A DNA stretch of 64,000 nt from JABDFW01 sp035550215 (GCA_035550215.1 DASZPM010000008.1:248001-312000), one strand, 5' to 3'; shown: positions 45,060 to 54,658, counted from the first letter of the stretch. Numbers and translations: made by a program. Notes: generated from the letters alone by a model not told the origin.

Positions 45060-45503
45060 TTATTTTTTGTGATAGAACGGGTAAACGATATAATTATAGA
45101 TAATACAGCCTACACAAAAATTGAACACAGAATCCATCACCGACAGTATCATAAGAAAACCCGCGACAATTGCAGCGGCAACAGGAAAACCAAGAAAAAC
45201 AAGTACTGATGACGCGAGGGCACATAAAAAGCCCAGCCGTGAAGCGAATATTTTTGGGGCAAGGTTTATGGGTTTTTTTTGCAGGCTAAGGCTGTTTATT
45301 GCAGTTAATGCCACCAGCCTTAACGGGCTGTATTGCACCTTTAATGCAGCCCTTATAAAATAATCTGCCGCAACAAGATAAATAAAAATTGGCTTAAGGG
45401 TTATTATGAACAATGCCATAAGCACTACATTTAAAAATACAGTAAGCCGGCTTACATTACTGTCAATAAGTTCGTCGGATACGGGGCAGATAATGGCGTT
45501 CAT
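45060..45503 (-). CDS. DUF4395 membrane protein
   Basis: 147 residues with three to four hydrophobic segments. The start MNAIICPVSDELIDSNVSRL and the end FNFCVGCIIYNYIVYP fit the DUF4395 family; the two cysteines of CVGC lie near the C-terminus. Likely an inner-membrane protein of unknown function. It is transcribed toward the restriction gene, with no gene between. Confidence 0.8.
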   Translation of the reverse strand: MNAIICPVSDELIDSNVSRLTVFLNVVLMALFIITLKPIFIYLVAADYFIRAALKVQYSPLRLVALTAINSLSLQKKPINLAPKIFASRLGFLCALASSVLVFLGFPVAAAIVAGFLMILSVMDSVFNFCVGCIIYNYIVYPFYHKK

Positions 45504-45630
45504 TTAAGGGGATTTATCTTACAAAGTAACAAAATATTAATTCACCGGGTGGTAAATAATTGCTTTGTTATCCTCCCCAAATGCCTCCTTTAGCTATTGC
45601 TAAACAAAAAGCGCCGCCGGTAAAATACCC

Positions 45631-45663
45631 ATTGTTTTAAAACTTAATTTTCCCCTACCTTAG
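45631..45663 (+). promoter_or_regulatory. Candidate promoter for the 45801 gene
   Basis: ATTGTT at 45631-45636 and TACCTTAG at 45656-45663, spacing about 21, fit the Bacteroidota pattern. A small hairpin (GCCAG/CTGGC, 45696-45713) is in the expected leader. Confidence 0.4.
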
Positions 45664-45800
45664 TGCTGCAGGTAATAACCACATAGTTTAAGCGGGCCAG
45701 CCGGGAGACTGGCTTTTATAAAAAATCATTAGAGTGCTGCGCTAACTAAGGAGATACTTGGCAATGCCCCTGCCAATTAAAGGAAAATTGATATTTGACT

Positions 45801-46229
45801 ATGAGATTTCCCGTAATTTTTGTGACGTTTATTTTAATAGGATTCTTCTTTTTTTATGGGTTTTACAGAAAGGAGGAAGATACTAAACGCTATCTTGTCA
45901 ATCTTGACCTCAAAATGAGAGGGGTTTTGCTGACCAGCCCTGACTGCCAAAACGGGTTTAATGGATTTTGTATTTTAAATGTACGCGTTATAAAAGGTAA
46001 CATCCGGTATTATAACCCTGTGGGAAAGGAAAATGCCTATTTTGCTGAAATAAAAAATGATACAGCGCTTTTGTTCCAGGATGGAGTTGGTAATTTAAAA
46101 AAGGGCGATACAATAATTGTTGATACAAAAGCCCAAAGTATAACCTGCAACGGGCTTCGCTATTCAATTTTATTGAATGACGATTATCGTTTTTATAACT
46201 ATGTCAATAAAAATTATAGCCTTTTTTAA
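45801..46229 (+). CDS. Hypothetical single-pass membrane protein
   Basis: 142 residues from the ATG at 45801 (MRFPVIFVTFILIGFFFFYG); a TTG at 45795 is an unneeded earlier start. One N-terminal membrane helix, then a soluble beta-rich domain outside the cytoplasm (LDLKMRGVLLTSPDCQNGFN...GFCILNVRVIKGNIRYYNPV). Two cysteines in that segment may pair. I do not recognise the family. It is single, between repeat-rich spacers. Confidence 0.7.
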   Translation: MRFPVIFVTFILIGFFFFYGFYRKEEDTKRYLVNLDLKMRGVLLTSPDCQNGFNGFCILNVRVIKGNIRYYNPVGKENAYFAEIKNDTALLFQDGVGNLKKGDTIIVDTKAQSITCNGLRYSILLNDDYRFYNYVNKNYSLF

Positions 46230-46612
46230 AATTAAAATCGGTGTTTTTAGCTTTACCTTCTTCGCAGGGTCCCATGGCCAACACGCACGGTTATAGATAA
46301 AGAATCTGCGGCAAATGGAGCATTTATGGCATGTATATGAAACGGGGGACTGTGCATCCAATAGAAGTTTATATGAAAAATTTTGAAGAGAAGAATTCCC
46401 GATTTTATTAAAAAAGAATTTCTAATAAAAAATGATAGAAGGGATTTACAGTAATCCCGCGATCCCCCTGCTATCCTGTGATTTAATCAGCTACCCAACT
46501 TTACCCGCTTAGGGTAATGCATGAAGGTAAAAAACTGGCTTTATATTATTACCTGGGCGGCAAACGGAATGCTTTTTGGGAATGAAATATTAGTTTTACC
46601 TTAAATGTTAGT
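46230..46612. other. 383-bp spacer with REP-like copy 2
   Basis: AT-rich apart from the REP-like copy at 46262-46318. Also a small ACCC-gctta-GGGT inverted repeat near 46505. No ORF supported. Confidence 0.6.
46262..46318. repeat. REP-like repeat family X, copy 2
   Basis: 57 bp, aligned base for base with the copy at 40605-40661 (same orientation); ten differences by eye. Both begin TCGC and end CTGCGG(G/C)AAATGG. Confidence 0.85.
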
Positions 46613-47287
46613 ATGACAAAACGGTTATTATATGCAATTCTTATTATCACCCTGATTTTATCATTTGGAGTTCCTTTTATTTTCATGGGTAAAAATGAAT
46701 CAATAAATCAGACATTAAACTTATCTGCTGCGCTTATAGGTTCTATTTCAAGTATATTGACTTTTATTATTGCACTGTTATTATATAATAAGTTTGGTGT
46801 TGAGTCTACGTTTGTCGAAAAAAGTTCATCAAAAATCTTTGAACTAATTGAAAAAATAAAAGAAACTAATTTTTCTATCAGCTCTGACAGGGGATATTTT
46901 AGGATTCAAATGTCTAACCCTTTCAAATATAACAAATGGATTGAATCATATTATTCTGAAAAGTTAGTGTTTGCTGACAACTACTTGACAGGTTTAATTA
47001 AACTATTTGAAATTAGTAACAACCCATTCATACCACCATCCGTATCTGAAAAAGTAGAAAGACTTCAATTTTTTACATTGTCATATGATGTTGATGAAAC
47101 CAAAATAAAAGAGTATTCTAAAGTGCAAGTAGTCGGTGCTGAGAAAATACAAAATACTCGATTTGGAAGATTTAATATGAAAGATATGACCGTTTTTGAA
47201 TTTCTAAAAATGCTTGATGAAGTAGCCCTTGAAATAAAGAGTTGGATTCAACAAAACTCAACGATTCCCGTTAACCTCAATTTATAA
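46613..47287 (+). CDS. Hypothetical membrane protein, AT-rich
   Basis: 224 residues. Two hydrophobic helices near the N-terminus (about 5-26 and 36-60), then a predicted cytoplasmic helical domain with a lysine- and phenylalanine-rich composition. No catalytic motif recognised. The AT-rich codon use is similar to that of the restriction gene, so it may belong to the same acquired region. Function unknown. Confidence 0.7.
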   Translation: MTKRLLYAILIITLILSFGVPFIFMGKNESINQTLNLSAALIGSISSILTFIIALLLYNKFGVESTFVEKSSSKIFELIEKIKETNFSISSDRGYFRIQMSNPFKYNKWIESYYSEKLVFADNYLTGLIKLFEISNNPFIPPSVSEKVERLQFFTLSYDVDETKIKEYSKVQVVGAEKIQNTRFGRFNMKDMTVFEFLKMLDEVALEIKSWIQQNSTIPVNLNL

Positions 47288-47482
47288 AAACTCCCACTGA
47301 CTTCTCCATAACCTTTTGCTGATTAGCGACTCAAAGTAGCAATAAAAAACTGACTCTAGCGGGTATTTAACGCTATGAAAATTACAGGCCACTTGAAAGC
47401 TCAGCGGGTAATAGAGTTCAGTCATTATAATTAAACGTTGGTGGTAGTATGTATGTATCATTTCGCCCAGGCAATAATCATT

Positions 47483-47514
47483 TTTCAAACACTCAAACTT
47501 TCAAACACTCAAAC
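47483..47514. repeat. Short imperfect tandem repeats of TCAAAC type
   Basis: A run of CAAAC/TTTC units, repeats TTTCAAACACTCAAAC roughly twice, in the spacer after the 46613 gene. Confidence 0.7.
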
Positions 47515-47523
47515 ATTATCTCC

Positions 47524-48531
47524 CTAAAACTTCGGGCAGGGCAGGCCTTTGCTTCCGGCAGGTTTGGCTATGTAAATAAGGGATACTTCAATACCACCGC
47601 GGCTTTGGCTGGCTGTTTTAAGGCTGGATGTGTTGATGTCGTAGGTGGTACCCAGCCTGAACTGGTTGTACTCAAGCCCCACATACGGTATCAGTGCGTC
47701 GCCAAAGCGCATCCACGCCCCTGCATAAAAACTCATGGGGTGGTCTTCATCCGGCGAAAGGGAGAACTCCATAGCGCCGCCCAGCACTGTTTCGTGCGCG
47801 TTTGCCTGTGTGCTGTACAGCCCGCTGAAATGCAGCGTAGTGGTTGCCCCTACGGGAAAATAGCCGCCCGCGTGAAAAGTAGCACGGGGGTCAAGCAGGT
47901 ACAGTGCGCCGGTAAAAGTTTGTTTTGGCCTTGTTATGTGGTACACGCTTATGCCCGCGTAATAATTGTCTTTATCGCTGGTGCTGGTAGTGTACAGCAA
48001 GCCCGCGTTAACATCCACGTAGTGGCTGTTAAGGGTTGAGCTGTTAAAGGTTTCGCCGGTGGGCTTAAAAGGGTCAAAGCCGGTGGGGGTAAGCTGGTCT
48101 TCAAAAAACAGCTTGCTGGTATTTATCAGCATATTGCTGTACGTGGCCTGGAAACCCACACCCAACTGGTTGTAGCCGTCTTCGTCAAGCCCTTTGTGAA
48201 AGGCGGTTGATACGGAGAAATAGTTATACGATACCGCGCCGTTACTGCTTTTATCTGTATAAGCCATAAGGCCTACGCCCCAAATATCCCTGTACGAAAT
48301 TTTGTTGCGGAGAATAGGAAAATCAACCGATGCTGTACCGGTTTCATAGGCATGGTCAATGCTTGGCCACTGGTTGCGGTAGTTGGCACAAAAGCGAAAA
48401 TTACCGTCAAATTTGCCGGTAAATGCGGGATTTAGGGTTAGCGGCGAGGAATAAAACTGTGAAAAATGGGGATCCTGCGCTATACAATTTCCTGCATACA
48501 TCACTACTAACATCAAAAAGAATGCTCTCAT
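47524..48531 (-). CDS. PorP/SprF-family type IX secretion membrane protein
   Basis: 335 residues with a signal peptide (MRAFFLMLVVMYAGNCIA-Q). The first mature motif DPHFSQFYSSPLTLNPAFTG, then FRFCANYRNQWP, is the PorP/SprF signature. These outer-membrane barrels anchor secreted gliding and type IX proteins; they often pair with large surface proteins carrying a gliding C-terminal domain, such as the one at 62119. The gene stands alone here. Confidence 0.95.
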   Translation of the reverse strand: MRAFFLMLVVMYAGNCIAQDPHFSQFYSSPLTLNPAFTGKFDGNFRFCANYRNQWPSIDHAYETGTASVDFPILRNKISYRDIWGVGLMAYTDKSSNGAVSYNYFSVSTAFHKGLDEDGYNQLGVGFQATYSNMLINTSKLFFEDQLTPTGFDPFKPTGETFNSSTLNSHYVDVNAGLLYTTSTSDKDNYYAGISVYHITRPKQTFTGALYLLDPRATFHAGGYFPVGATTTLHFSGLYSTQANAHETVLGGAMEFSLSPDEDHPMSFYAGAWMRFGDALIPYVGLEYNQFRLGTTYDINTSSLKTASQSRGGIEVSLIYIAKPAGSKGLPCPKF

Positions 48532-48605
48532 TCTGCAGTTTTTGGAAAATCTAAAATAGCTATTTATACAATACGTTTTGCTAAAGTGCCTATGATTATC
48601 AATTT

Positions 48606-49259
48606 TTAATCGGTGCTTTTTATACCCAGCGCCAGGTCGCCCGCATCGCCCAGCCCGGGCACAATAAAGCCCTTGGCAGTAATTTCATCATCCACATCCC
48701 CGCACCATATTTTCACCCTTATTCCGGCCTCCCGCCTTATATATTCAATGCCGGTGGTACTGGCTATGGCACACACAATATAAGTATCAGCCGGGGTACC
48801 CAGGCTTCTTAACGCATCCAGCGTTTTTATTATTGTAGTGCCGGTGGCAATCATGGCATCGGTAATAATAATGACCCTGTTTTCAATAGAAGTGTTGCTT
48901 AGGTAATCAATATTAACATCTGTAGTACCGTCGCGGTGGTTTACCCGCGTTGAGCCGATAAACAAGGTGTCCGCCTTGTCAAAATAGTTCAGCATGCCAT
49001 GGTGCAGCGGTACGCCTGTACGCATAATGGCCGCCAGCACAGGCTGCTCCTGCAATACTTTGCCGGTGTGTGTGCCTAATGGTGTTTGTACTTTGGCGGC
49101 TTTATTGGGCAGCTCTTTGCTAATTTCATACGCCGCCACCTCGCCAATGCGCTGCAGGTTGTGACGAAAGCGTGGCCTGTCGCCCTGCAGTTCCACATCA
49201 CGCAGTTCACTCATCCAGTTGGAGACGAGGCTGTGTTTTTGACTTAGATTAACAACCAT
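48606..49259 (-). CDS. upp: Uracil phosphoribosyltransferase
   Basis: 217 residues. PRPP-binding loop VIIITDAMIATGTT (129-142) and the uracil-binding GFIVPGLGDAGDLALG near the C-terminus. It converts uracil and PRPP to UMP in pyrimidine salvage. Divergent from anmK. Confidence 0.95.
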   Translation of the reverse strand: MVVNLSQKHSLVSNWMSELRDVELQGDRPRFRHNLQRIGEVAAYEISKELPNKAAKVQTPLGTHTGKVLQEQPVLAAIMRTGVPLHHGMLNYFDKADTLFIGSTRVNHRDGTTDVNIDYLSNTSIENRVIIITDAMIATGTTIIKTLDALRSLGTPADTYIVCAIASTTGIEYIRREAGIRVKIWCGDVDDEITAKGFIVPGLGDAGDLALGIKSTD

Positions 49260-49263
49260 ATTG

Positions 49264-49301
49264 CGAAGTTAGCCAAACATTAAGAATAGCGTTTACCTTC
49301 G
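49264..49301. promoter_or_regulatory. Divergent promoter region of upp and anmK
   Basis: TACCTTCG at 49294-49301 (plus) and its partner motif TAACTTCG on minus (49264-49271) are both near-matches to the TAnnTTTG -7 box. The whole divergent gap is 60 bases. Confidence 0.4.
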
Positions 49302-49319
49302 CACCGTTAATTAAAAAAT

Positions 49320-50405
49320 ATGGTTTACAGGGTTATTGGTTTAATGAGCGGCTCATCACTCGACGGGCTGGATATTGCTTTTACGGAGCTGGATGACAGC
49401 GGCGGAAAATGGGCGTATAACATTACCCATGCTGATTGCATTGCTTACAGCGCTGAGTGGGTGGAAAAACTGCAGGGCGCCAAACTGCTGAATGCTTTTG
49501 ATTACCTGGTATTGCATGCTGAATATGGCCGGTATATTGGCGGGGCCGTAAACAGTTTTATTGAGGCTAATAACCTGCACCACCAGGTGCAGCTAATAGC
49601 CAGCCACGGGCATACGGTTTTTCATGCCCCGGGAAGCGGCATGACGGCCCAACTGGGCGACGGCGCAACCATTGCCGCCGTAACAGGCATAAACGTAGTG
49701 AGTGATTTACGCGCGATGGACGTTGCCCTTGGCGGGCAGGGCGCCCCGATTGTGCCGGTGGGGGAGAAATTGTTGTGGAATGATACGAAGTATTTTTTAA
49801 ACGTGGGCGGCATTGCCAATGTGTCGTTTAATAAAGAGGGCATGTTTACCGCTTTTGATGTATGCCCCGCCAACAGGGTACTTAACATGCTTGCACAGCT
49901 TGCCGGTAAGCCTTTTGATGAAGATGGCGATATAGCCAAAACGGGCAATGTTGATATTGACCTGCTGGTACAGTTAAACCGGCAGGAATACTACCGGCAG
50001 GCGCCCCCAAAAAGCCTGGCGAATGAATTTGGCACGGATGTGCTTTACCCCATTATAATGAATGCTAACCTGCCTGTTGAAGATGCGTTAAGGACGTATG
50101 TTGAACATATTGCCGAACAGGTTACCGGCGCTTTTTATGATATGGAGGCGGGTAAAGGCAAATTACTGGTTACGGGTGGCGGCGCTTTTAATGGTTTTTT
50201 GATTGAGCGCCTGCAAAACATGCTGGCCCCCCTTGCGGTTGAAGTAACAGTACCCGGAAAGAACGTAGTGCAATATAAAGAGGCCCTGGTGATGGCTTTA
50301 TTGGGCTTGTTACGCTGGCGCGAGGAAAATACGGTAATGAGCAGCGTAACAGGCGCTACCCGCGACAGCATTGGCGGCGCCGTATGGATGGGCCTGGAAG
50401 CATAG
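49320..50405 (+). CDS. anmK: Anhydro-N-acetylmuramic acid kinase
   Basis: 361 residues. The ATP motif GLMSGSSLDGLD at residues 7-18, then GHTVFHAPG and FLNVGGIANVS, DVCPANRVLNML and TGGGAFNG. It phosphorylates and hydrolyses 1,6-anhydro-MurNAc, recycling cell wall. Complete and unremarkable. Confidence 0.95.
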   Translation: MVYRVIGLMSGSSLDGLDIAFTELDDSGGKWAYNITHADCIAYSAEWVEKLQGAKLLNAFDYLVLHAEYGRYIGGAVNSFIEANNLHHQVQLIASHGHTVFHAPGSGMTAQLGDGATIAAVTGINVVSDLRAMDVALGGQGAPIVPVGEKLLWNDTKYFLNVGGIANVSFNKEGMFTAFDVCPANRVLNMLAQLAGKPFDEDGDIAKTGNVDIDLLVQLNRQEYYRQAPPKSLANEFGTDVLYPIIMNANLPVEDALRTYVEHIAEQVTGAFYDMEAGKGKLLVTGGGAFNGFLIERLQNMLAPLAVEVTVPGKNVVQYKEALVMALLGLLRWREENTVMSSVTGATRDSIGGAVWMGLEA

Positions 50406-50484
50406 GAGAGAGGTATTGTGTTCAATGCAGTTGAAACAAAAATTATTTTGTCTTTTTCGCAAGCCATAAAAGATTATAAAGCCC

Positions 50485-50520
50485 TTTATAGGGCCTCGGG
50501 ATTGCAAACGCCGGAGAGCG
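50485..50520. repeat. REP-like family Y, copy 1
   Basis: TTTATAGGGCCTCGGGATTG then CAAACGCCGGAGAGCG (36 bp). Copies 2 and 3 lie at 50618-50667 and 52190-52238. Confidence 0.9.
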
Positions 50521-50587
50521 ATAAGAATGATAGAAGCCTTGTAGAGCCCAAAGCTTTGTAGTGAAAAGCGCATAGAAAATCTCTCGC

Positions 50588-50600
50588 GCCCCGTAGGGGC
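50588..50600. repeat. REP-like family Z, copy 1 (GCCCCGTAGGGGC)
   Basis: Perfect 5-bp arms GCCCC/GGGGC around GTA. The same 13-mer occurs at 55887-55899. Confidence 0.9.
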
Positions 50601-50617
50601 GGCAAGAGAATAGGAAA

Positions 50618-50667
50618 GGATTACAAATCCGTTTATAGGGCTTCGGGATTGCAAACGCCGGAGAGCG
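50618..50667. repeat. REP-like family Y, copy 2
   Basis: GGATTACAAATCCG followed by TTTATAGGGCTTCGGGATTG and CAAACGCCGGAGAGCG. Nearly identical to copy 3. Confidence 0.9.
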
Positions 50668-50679
50668 GGCCAATCGCCC

Positions 50680-52098
50680 TTATTCCCCCTGGAGCTTTTT
50701 AATACGGTTTGAAGCATAGGTGTTTTTAGGGTTTAGCTCAACTGACTTTTTAAAGTTTTCAATGGCTAACTCCTTTTCACCCATGTCATCGTACCCTTCT
50801 GCAAGGCCTTCATACGCATCTGCGCTGTTGGGGTTTGCTGCAAGATTATATTTGAAGATATCTATTGCCTGGTTTTTCATGCCTTTGCCAAGAAGGATAA
50901 AAGCAAGGTCGTTTACATCACTTTCAGGAAGTAAAAAGGACGAATCTTTTTGCTTTAAATCAGCGGCTATCGCCTGGGCATTGTCATAACCCTGTTTTTC
51001 CAGTTGCCCCCAAAATGCCAGCATATTCTTCTTCTCGTAAAATTCATATCCTATCCAAACAGGCGGCCACCATGTTTGTTTGGGTAAAAAGGCGTTTAGA
51101 ATATCAGTGGTAATATGCAGTCCCCAATTGCTGTGTGTAAAGTAAACAAGCGCTTCATGCTTCTTTGGGTTAGCAATGCAGAATCCTTTAAAATCTCCGT
51201 TATCGCCCCATTGCCACGCCCACTTTCCTGTCTCGTTTTCCTGTAAGCCCATGCCAAGCCCCCACCAAATGTGCTGGTTGGCGGCTGTTACCCGGTGGTG
51301 ATACCAAATACCGGCTATTTGCTTATCAAGCATCAACCTGTGTGTTTTTCGCTTTAACCCGGTGCCATTCATTACTGCCCGCAAAAAAATGGCATAATCA
51401 TGCGCGCAGGTAAGTAGGCTGGCGGCGGCCATTTGTTTTTTGTGGTTGTTTATTGCATCGGCGCTGTTGCCAAACGCAGCCAGTGTATCAAACTTATCAG
51501 TCCATGTATAGCTTGAGCTTGTCATTCCCAACGGGGTAAACACTTCCTGCTGTGCAATTTCATTCAACGTTTTGCCGGTTATTTTTTCAACCGCCCGCTG
51601 CAGGTATTGAAACCCCTCGCCGGAATAAGAAAACATGCTGTCCGGCGTAAAAAGTAACCGCGCAAATTTGTCATCACCCCAGTTTGGCAGCCCGGTGGTA
51701 TGCCGCAGCACCATTCTCGCGGTAATCTTTGCATACCTGGGGTCGGCAGGGTCAAACCTTTCATAACTCCCGGTATAATGTACAAGCGGTGTATCAAGAT
51801 TGATTATGCCCTTATCGTATAAGCGCAGCACCGTATAAGCAAACACGCACTTGCTTAACGAGGCTGCTTCAAATACTGTATTTGAGGTTATTTTTTGGTT
51901 TGATTGCCTGCTGATGGTGCCAAAATTTAAGGTTTCTTCCTTATCGCCTTTTATGCAAACAAGCTGTATGCCCGGTATGCCGTATTGGTTTGCCAAATCC
52001 TGCAAATGTTGTTGCTGGGCCAGCAGCGGGTTAAAATATACCAGCACTGCAACATTAACAATCAATTTTCGTATGTTGACTTTGGAGGTAAGCTGCAT
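50680..52098 (-). CDS. Serine hydrolase (class C beta-lactamase fold) with TPR tail
   Basis: 472 residues with a leader region ending about residue 28 (VAVLVYFNPLLAQ). The beta-lactamase/transpeptidase-like fold has the SxxK nucleophile S80-L-S-K83, the second motif YSGEG near 158-162 and HxG-type residues later. The C-terminal ~80 residues look like tetratricopeptide repeats (NPNSADAYEGLAEGYDDMGE). It may be a D-Ala-D-Ala peptidase or esterase; the TPR suggests protein contacts. Periplasmic. Confidence 0.9.
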   Translation of the reverse strand: MQLTSKVNIRKLIVNVAVLVYFNPLLAQQQHLQDLANQYGIPGIQLVCIKGDKEETLNFGTISRQSNQKITSNTVFEAASLSKCVFAYTVLRLYDKGIINLDTPLVHYTGSYERFDPADPRYAKITARMVLRHTTGLPNWGDDKFARLLFTPDSMFSYSGEGFQYLQRAVEKITGKTLNEIAQQEVFTPLGMTSSSYTWTDKFDTLAAFGNSADAINNHKKQMAAASLLTCAHDYAIFLRAVMNGTGLKRKTHRLMLDKQIAGIWYHHRVTAANQHIWWGLGMGLQENETGKWAWQWGDNGDFKGFCIANPKKHEALVYFTHSNWGLHITTDILNAFLPKQTWWPPVWIGYEFYEKKNMLAFWGQLEKQGYDNAQAIAADLKQKDSSFLLPESDVNDLAFILLGKGMKNQAIDIFKYNLAANPNSADAYEGLAEGYDDMGEKELAIENFKKSVELNPKNTYASNRIKKLQGE

Positions 52099-52161
52099 AT
52101 CTCGTTTTTATAAAAGCTAATACGTTACACCAGTGTTTTCGTTACACCGTGGTTTAAAAAG

Positions 52162-52185
52162 AAATATTGTATAATATTGAAGGTA
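52162..52185. repeat. 24-bp repeat AAATATTGTATAATATTGAAGGTA type, copy 1
   Basis: Sequence starts AAATATTGTATAATATTGAA; the last four bases are GGTA. The same 24-mer with two changes is at 55746-55769. Both precede a family Y/Z repeat. Confidence 0.85.
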
Positions 52186-52189
52186 CATC

Positions 52190-52238
52190 GGATTACAAAT
52201 CCATTTATAGGGCTTCGGGATTGCAAATTCCGGAGAGC
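52190..52238. repeat. REP-like family Y, copy 3
   Basis: GGATTACAAATCCA then TTTATAGGGCTTCGGGATTG and CAAATTCCGGAGAGC. Between the serine hydrolase and permease genes. Confidence 0.9.
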
Positions 52239-52255
52239 ACTTTTCCCACTTAATT

Positions 52256-54658
52256 TCATTCCGTTCTTAAACTCTTTACCGGGTTTGCAATGGCTGCTTT
52301 TAACGATTGATAGCTTACGGTGATTAAAGTGATTAACACAACTGAAACGCCTGCTGCTAAAAACACCAGGGGAGTTATACTGATGCGGTACGCGAAACCT
52401 TGCAGCCAACCACTCATAAGCCACCATGACACAGGGAATGCAATCAGCAAAGAAATACCCACCAGGGTTAAAAAGTCCTTCGATAACATGGTAGTAATAT
52501 TGGTTACCGAAGCGCCGATTACTTTACGTATGCCAATTTCCTTTCTTCTTTTTTGTGCGGTAAAAGCCGCCAGCCCAAACAAGCCCAAACAGGAGATAAT
52601 AATGGCAATAGCAGCAAAACATTTGGATAAAGCCGCTACTCTTTCTTCCGATGCATACAAAGCATGGTAATCATCATCAAGAAATTTATAGTCGAGGGTT
52701 TCCCCTGTGTATGCTTTGTACAATTTAGCAATGCCCGCAATGGTAGCTTTTTCATCGCCTGCCTGCAACCGTACAATTATTTTTGAAACACGCGCATTCA
52801 TGCTTAAATCAAAAAAACACGGGCCTATATTTTTATATAAAGATTGAAAATTAAAGTCTTTTGTTACACCAATAATTTGTTTTTCAGCGCCCCATATTTT
52901 TACCGTTTTACCAATAGGATTTGTAAGCCCCATTGCTTTTATAGCCGCTTCGTTAAAAATTACTTTGTCATTATCCGGGCCAAAGGCGGTTGAATAGGTT
53001 CGCCCTTTAATCATGCCAATGTCAAGCGTTTCAATAAAACTGTAACCACTTGCTATGTCGGTAAAAGAAGCCTGGTCGTCAGCCGGTTTTCCCTGCCATA
53101 TAACATCGGTAGTGCCCCCGTCGCGGTTTACTATGCTGTGCCTGAAAGTAGAGGCATTTACAACTCCCGGTACAGTTTTTATTTGCGTAATCAATGTTTG
53201 CAAATCTTGGTATACGGCGCCGGGTTTGTAATCCTCCTTATTGTCTGAAAGCTTACCGCCTTTGTCAAAATATATCACATGCTCCCTGTTGTACCCTATG
53301 TTACCGGTTTCTATCAATTGCATTTGCTGGTACACGATAACTACACACACAATCAAAACAACAGATACCGTGAATTGAAATATCACCAGCGCTTTACGAA
53401 TGATGATTTCGTTTAAAGAATTTTTTAAAGCACCCTTCAGTACCAGCGCGGGTTTAAAGCCTGAGAGATATAACGCCGGGTAACTGCCGGCAATAACACC
53501 TGTTAGAATGGTGATGGAAATAATGGATATAATGAAAACAGGGGTAAAATGCAGGGCCAGGTTCTTGCCGGTTATTTGCGCAAATAGTGGTAATAACAGG
53601 GCGACAATAAGGATGGCAACAAGTAATGACAAAAAGGCCATGACCAGCGATTCTGAAAGATATTGAATGATTAATGACCCCCGCGTTGCGCCCATCACTT
53701 TTTGGATGCCTGTTTCTTTCACCCGCTTTAATGACTTTGCCGTAGATAGGTTCATAAAGTTGATGCAGGCGATAAGCAGGATAAAAATCGCGATTATGGA
53801 GAATAATTTTATATATTCTATCCGCCCGCCTGAAGGAATTCCATTTTCGTAATGGTTATGTAAATAAGTGTCGGAAAACCGCTGTGCGAATAAAGTTTCC
53901 TGCGATTTGGAATCTTTTGTTTCAATAAAATGTTTAATTTTTTGGTTGAACCGGTCAATATTTGCGCCACTGTTCAAAAGCACATAGGTATTGGGGTCGT
54001 TGTTGTCCCACCTTGATAATTGAGACCGGGTATCAAAAAACTGTGCATAGTTAAATATTGCGTCAAACTGGATGGTTGAGTTAGGCGGGAATTTTTCAAA
54101 CACACCGGCAACCGTATATGTACCGTCAAAGTCTTGCTGGTTCCAGTTAATCGTTTTACCTGTAATGTTATTAGTAGTTCCAAAAAGCTTAAGGGCCAGT
54201 TGCGTGGAAATGGCAATATTATTTTTAGTGCCAAACAATTCATTACCGCTGCCTTGTATAAAATGGCATGGGAAAATATTAAAATATTCTTTGCTTACAA
54301 ATTGTGCATCTGCCCTTATGTGCGTATTGTTAAAAGAAAACAGCCCTTTATTATCAAACCATGTGGCAGGAATAACAGAAGCTGCATATTCCACCTCGGG
54401 CATTTGTTTGGCTAATGCATCAGCTAGCAGGCCGGGCGTATTTGGCTGTGCACCGTTACCACCCTGTACGGGTTGCATTACCTGGTAAATGCGGTCGTCG
54501 TTTTTGTTGAATTTATTTACATGCAGTTCATCGCTTACCCATAAATAAATAAGGATAACGCAAGCTAAACCTGTTGATAGCCCAACCACGTTTAAAAAGG
54601 AGCACTGTAAATTTTTAGTAAGGTTTCTCCACGCAAGTTTGAAATAATTTTTAAACAT
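52256..54658 (-). CDS. FtsX/MacB-type ABC transporter permease
   Basis: 800 residues. An N-terminal membrane helix (about 20-40), a periplasmic MacB-like domain, FtsX segments near residues 285-470, a second periplasmic domain, and a final FtsX part (EIGIRKVIGASVTNI). It matches duplicated-permease proteins (two FtsX halves). No ATPase gene is beside it, so the partner must be elsewhere. Upstream (54743-54862) is a fragment of a second such permease, so this locus has lost a paralog. Substrate unknown. Confidence 0.9.
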   Translation of the reverse strand: MFKNYFKLAWRNLTKNLQCSFLNVVGLSTGLACVILIYLWVSDELHVNKFNKNDDRIYQVMQPVQGGNGAQPNTPGLLADALAKQMPEVEYAASVIPATWFDNKGLFSFNNTHIRADAQFVSKEYFNIFPCHFIQGSGNELFGTKNNIAISTQLALKLFGTTNNITGKTINWNQQDFDGTYTVAGVFEKFPPNSTIQFDAIFNYAQFFDTRSQLSRWDNNDPNTYVLLNSGANIDRFNQKIKHFIETKDSKSQETLFAQRFSDTYLHNHYENGIPSGGRIEYIKLFSIIAIFILLIACINFMNLSTAKSLKRVKETGIQKVMGATRGSLIIQYLSESLVMAFLSLLVAILIVALLLPLFAQITGKNLALHFTPVFIISIISITILTGVIAGSYPALYLSGFKPALVLKGALKNSLNEIIIRKALVIFQFTVSVVLIVCVVIVYQQMQLIETGNIGYNREHVIYFDKGGKLSDNKEDYKPGAVYQDLQTLITQIKTVPGVVNASTFRHSIVNRDGGTTDVIWQGKPADDQASFTDIASGYSFIETLDIGMIKGRTYSTAFGPDNDKVIFNEAAIKAMGLTNPIGKTVKIWGAEKQIIGVTKDFNFQSLYKNIGPCFFDLSMNARVSKIIVRLQAGDEKATIAGIAKLYKAYTGETLDYKFLDDDYHALYASEERVAALSKCFAAIAIIISCLGLFGLAAFTAQKRRKEIGIRKVIGASVTNITTMLSKDFLTLVGISLLIAFPVSWWLMSGWLQGFAYRISITPLVFLAAGVSVVLITLITVSYQSLKAAIANPVKSLRTE

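Larger units (their letters stand above)
50406..50679. other. Repeat-rich spacer (REP-like families Y and Z)
   Basis: 274 bases between the convergent anmK and serine hydrolase genes, consisting largely of REP-like units Y1 (50485-50520), Z1 (50588-50600) and Y2 (50618-50667). ORFs across it are artefacts of the repeats. Confidence 0.8.

Noticed and set aside
47449..48039. 196-codon frame on the plus strand
   Set aside because: Antisense to the PorP/SprF gene, whose signature motifs are clear.
50310..50717. Minus-strand frames of 76-135 codons between anmK and the serine hydrolase
   Set aside because: They read through repeat families Y and Z; the repeated SPAFAIP/RLQSRGPIKGF peptide pieces are repeat translations.
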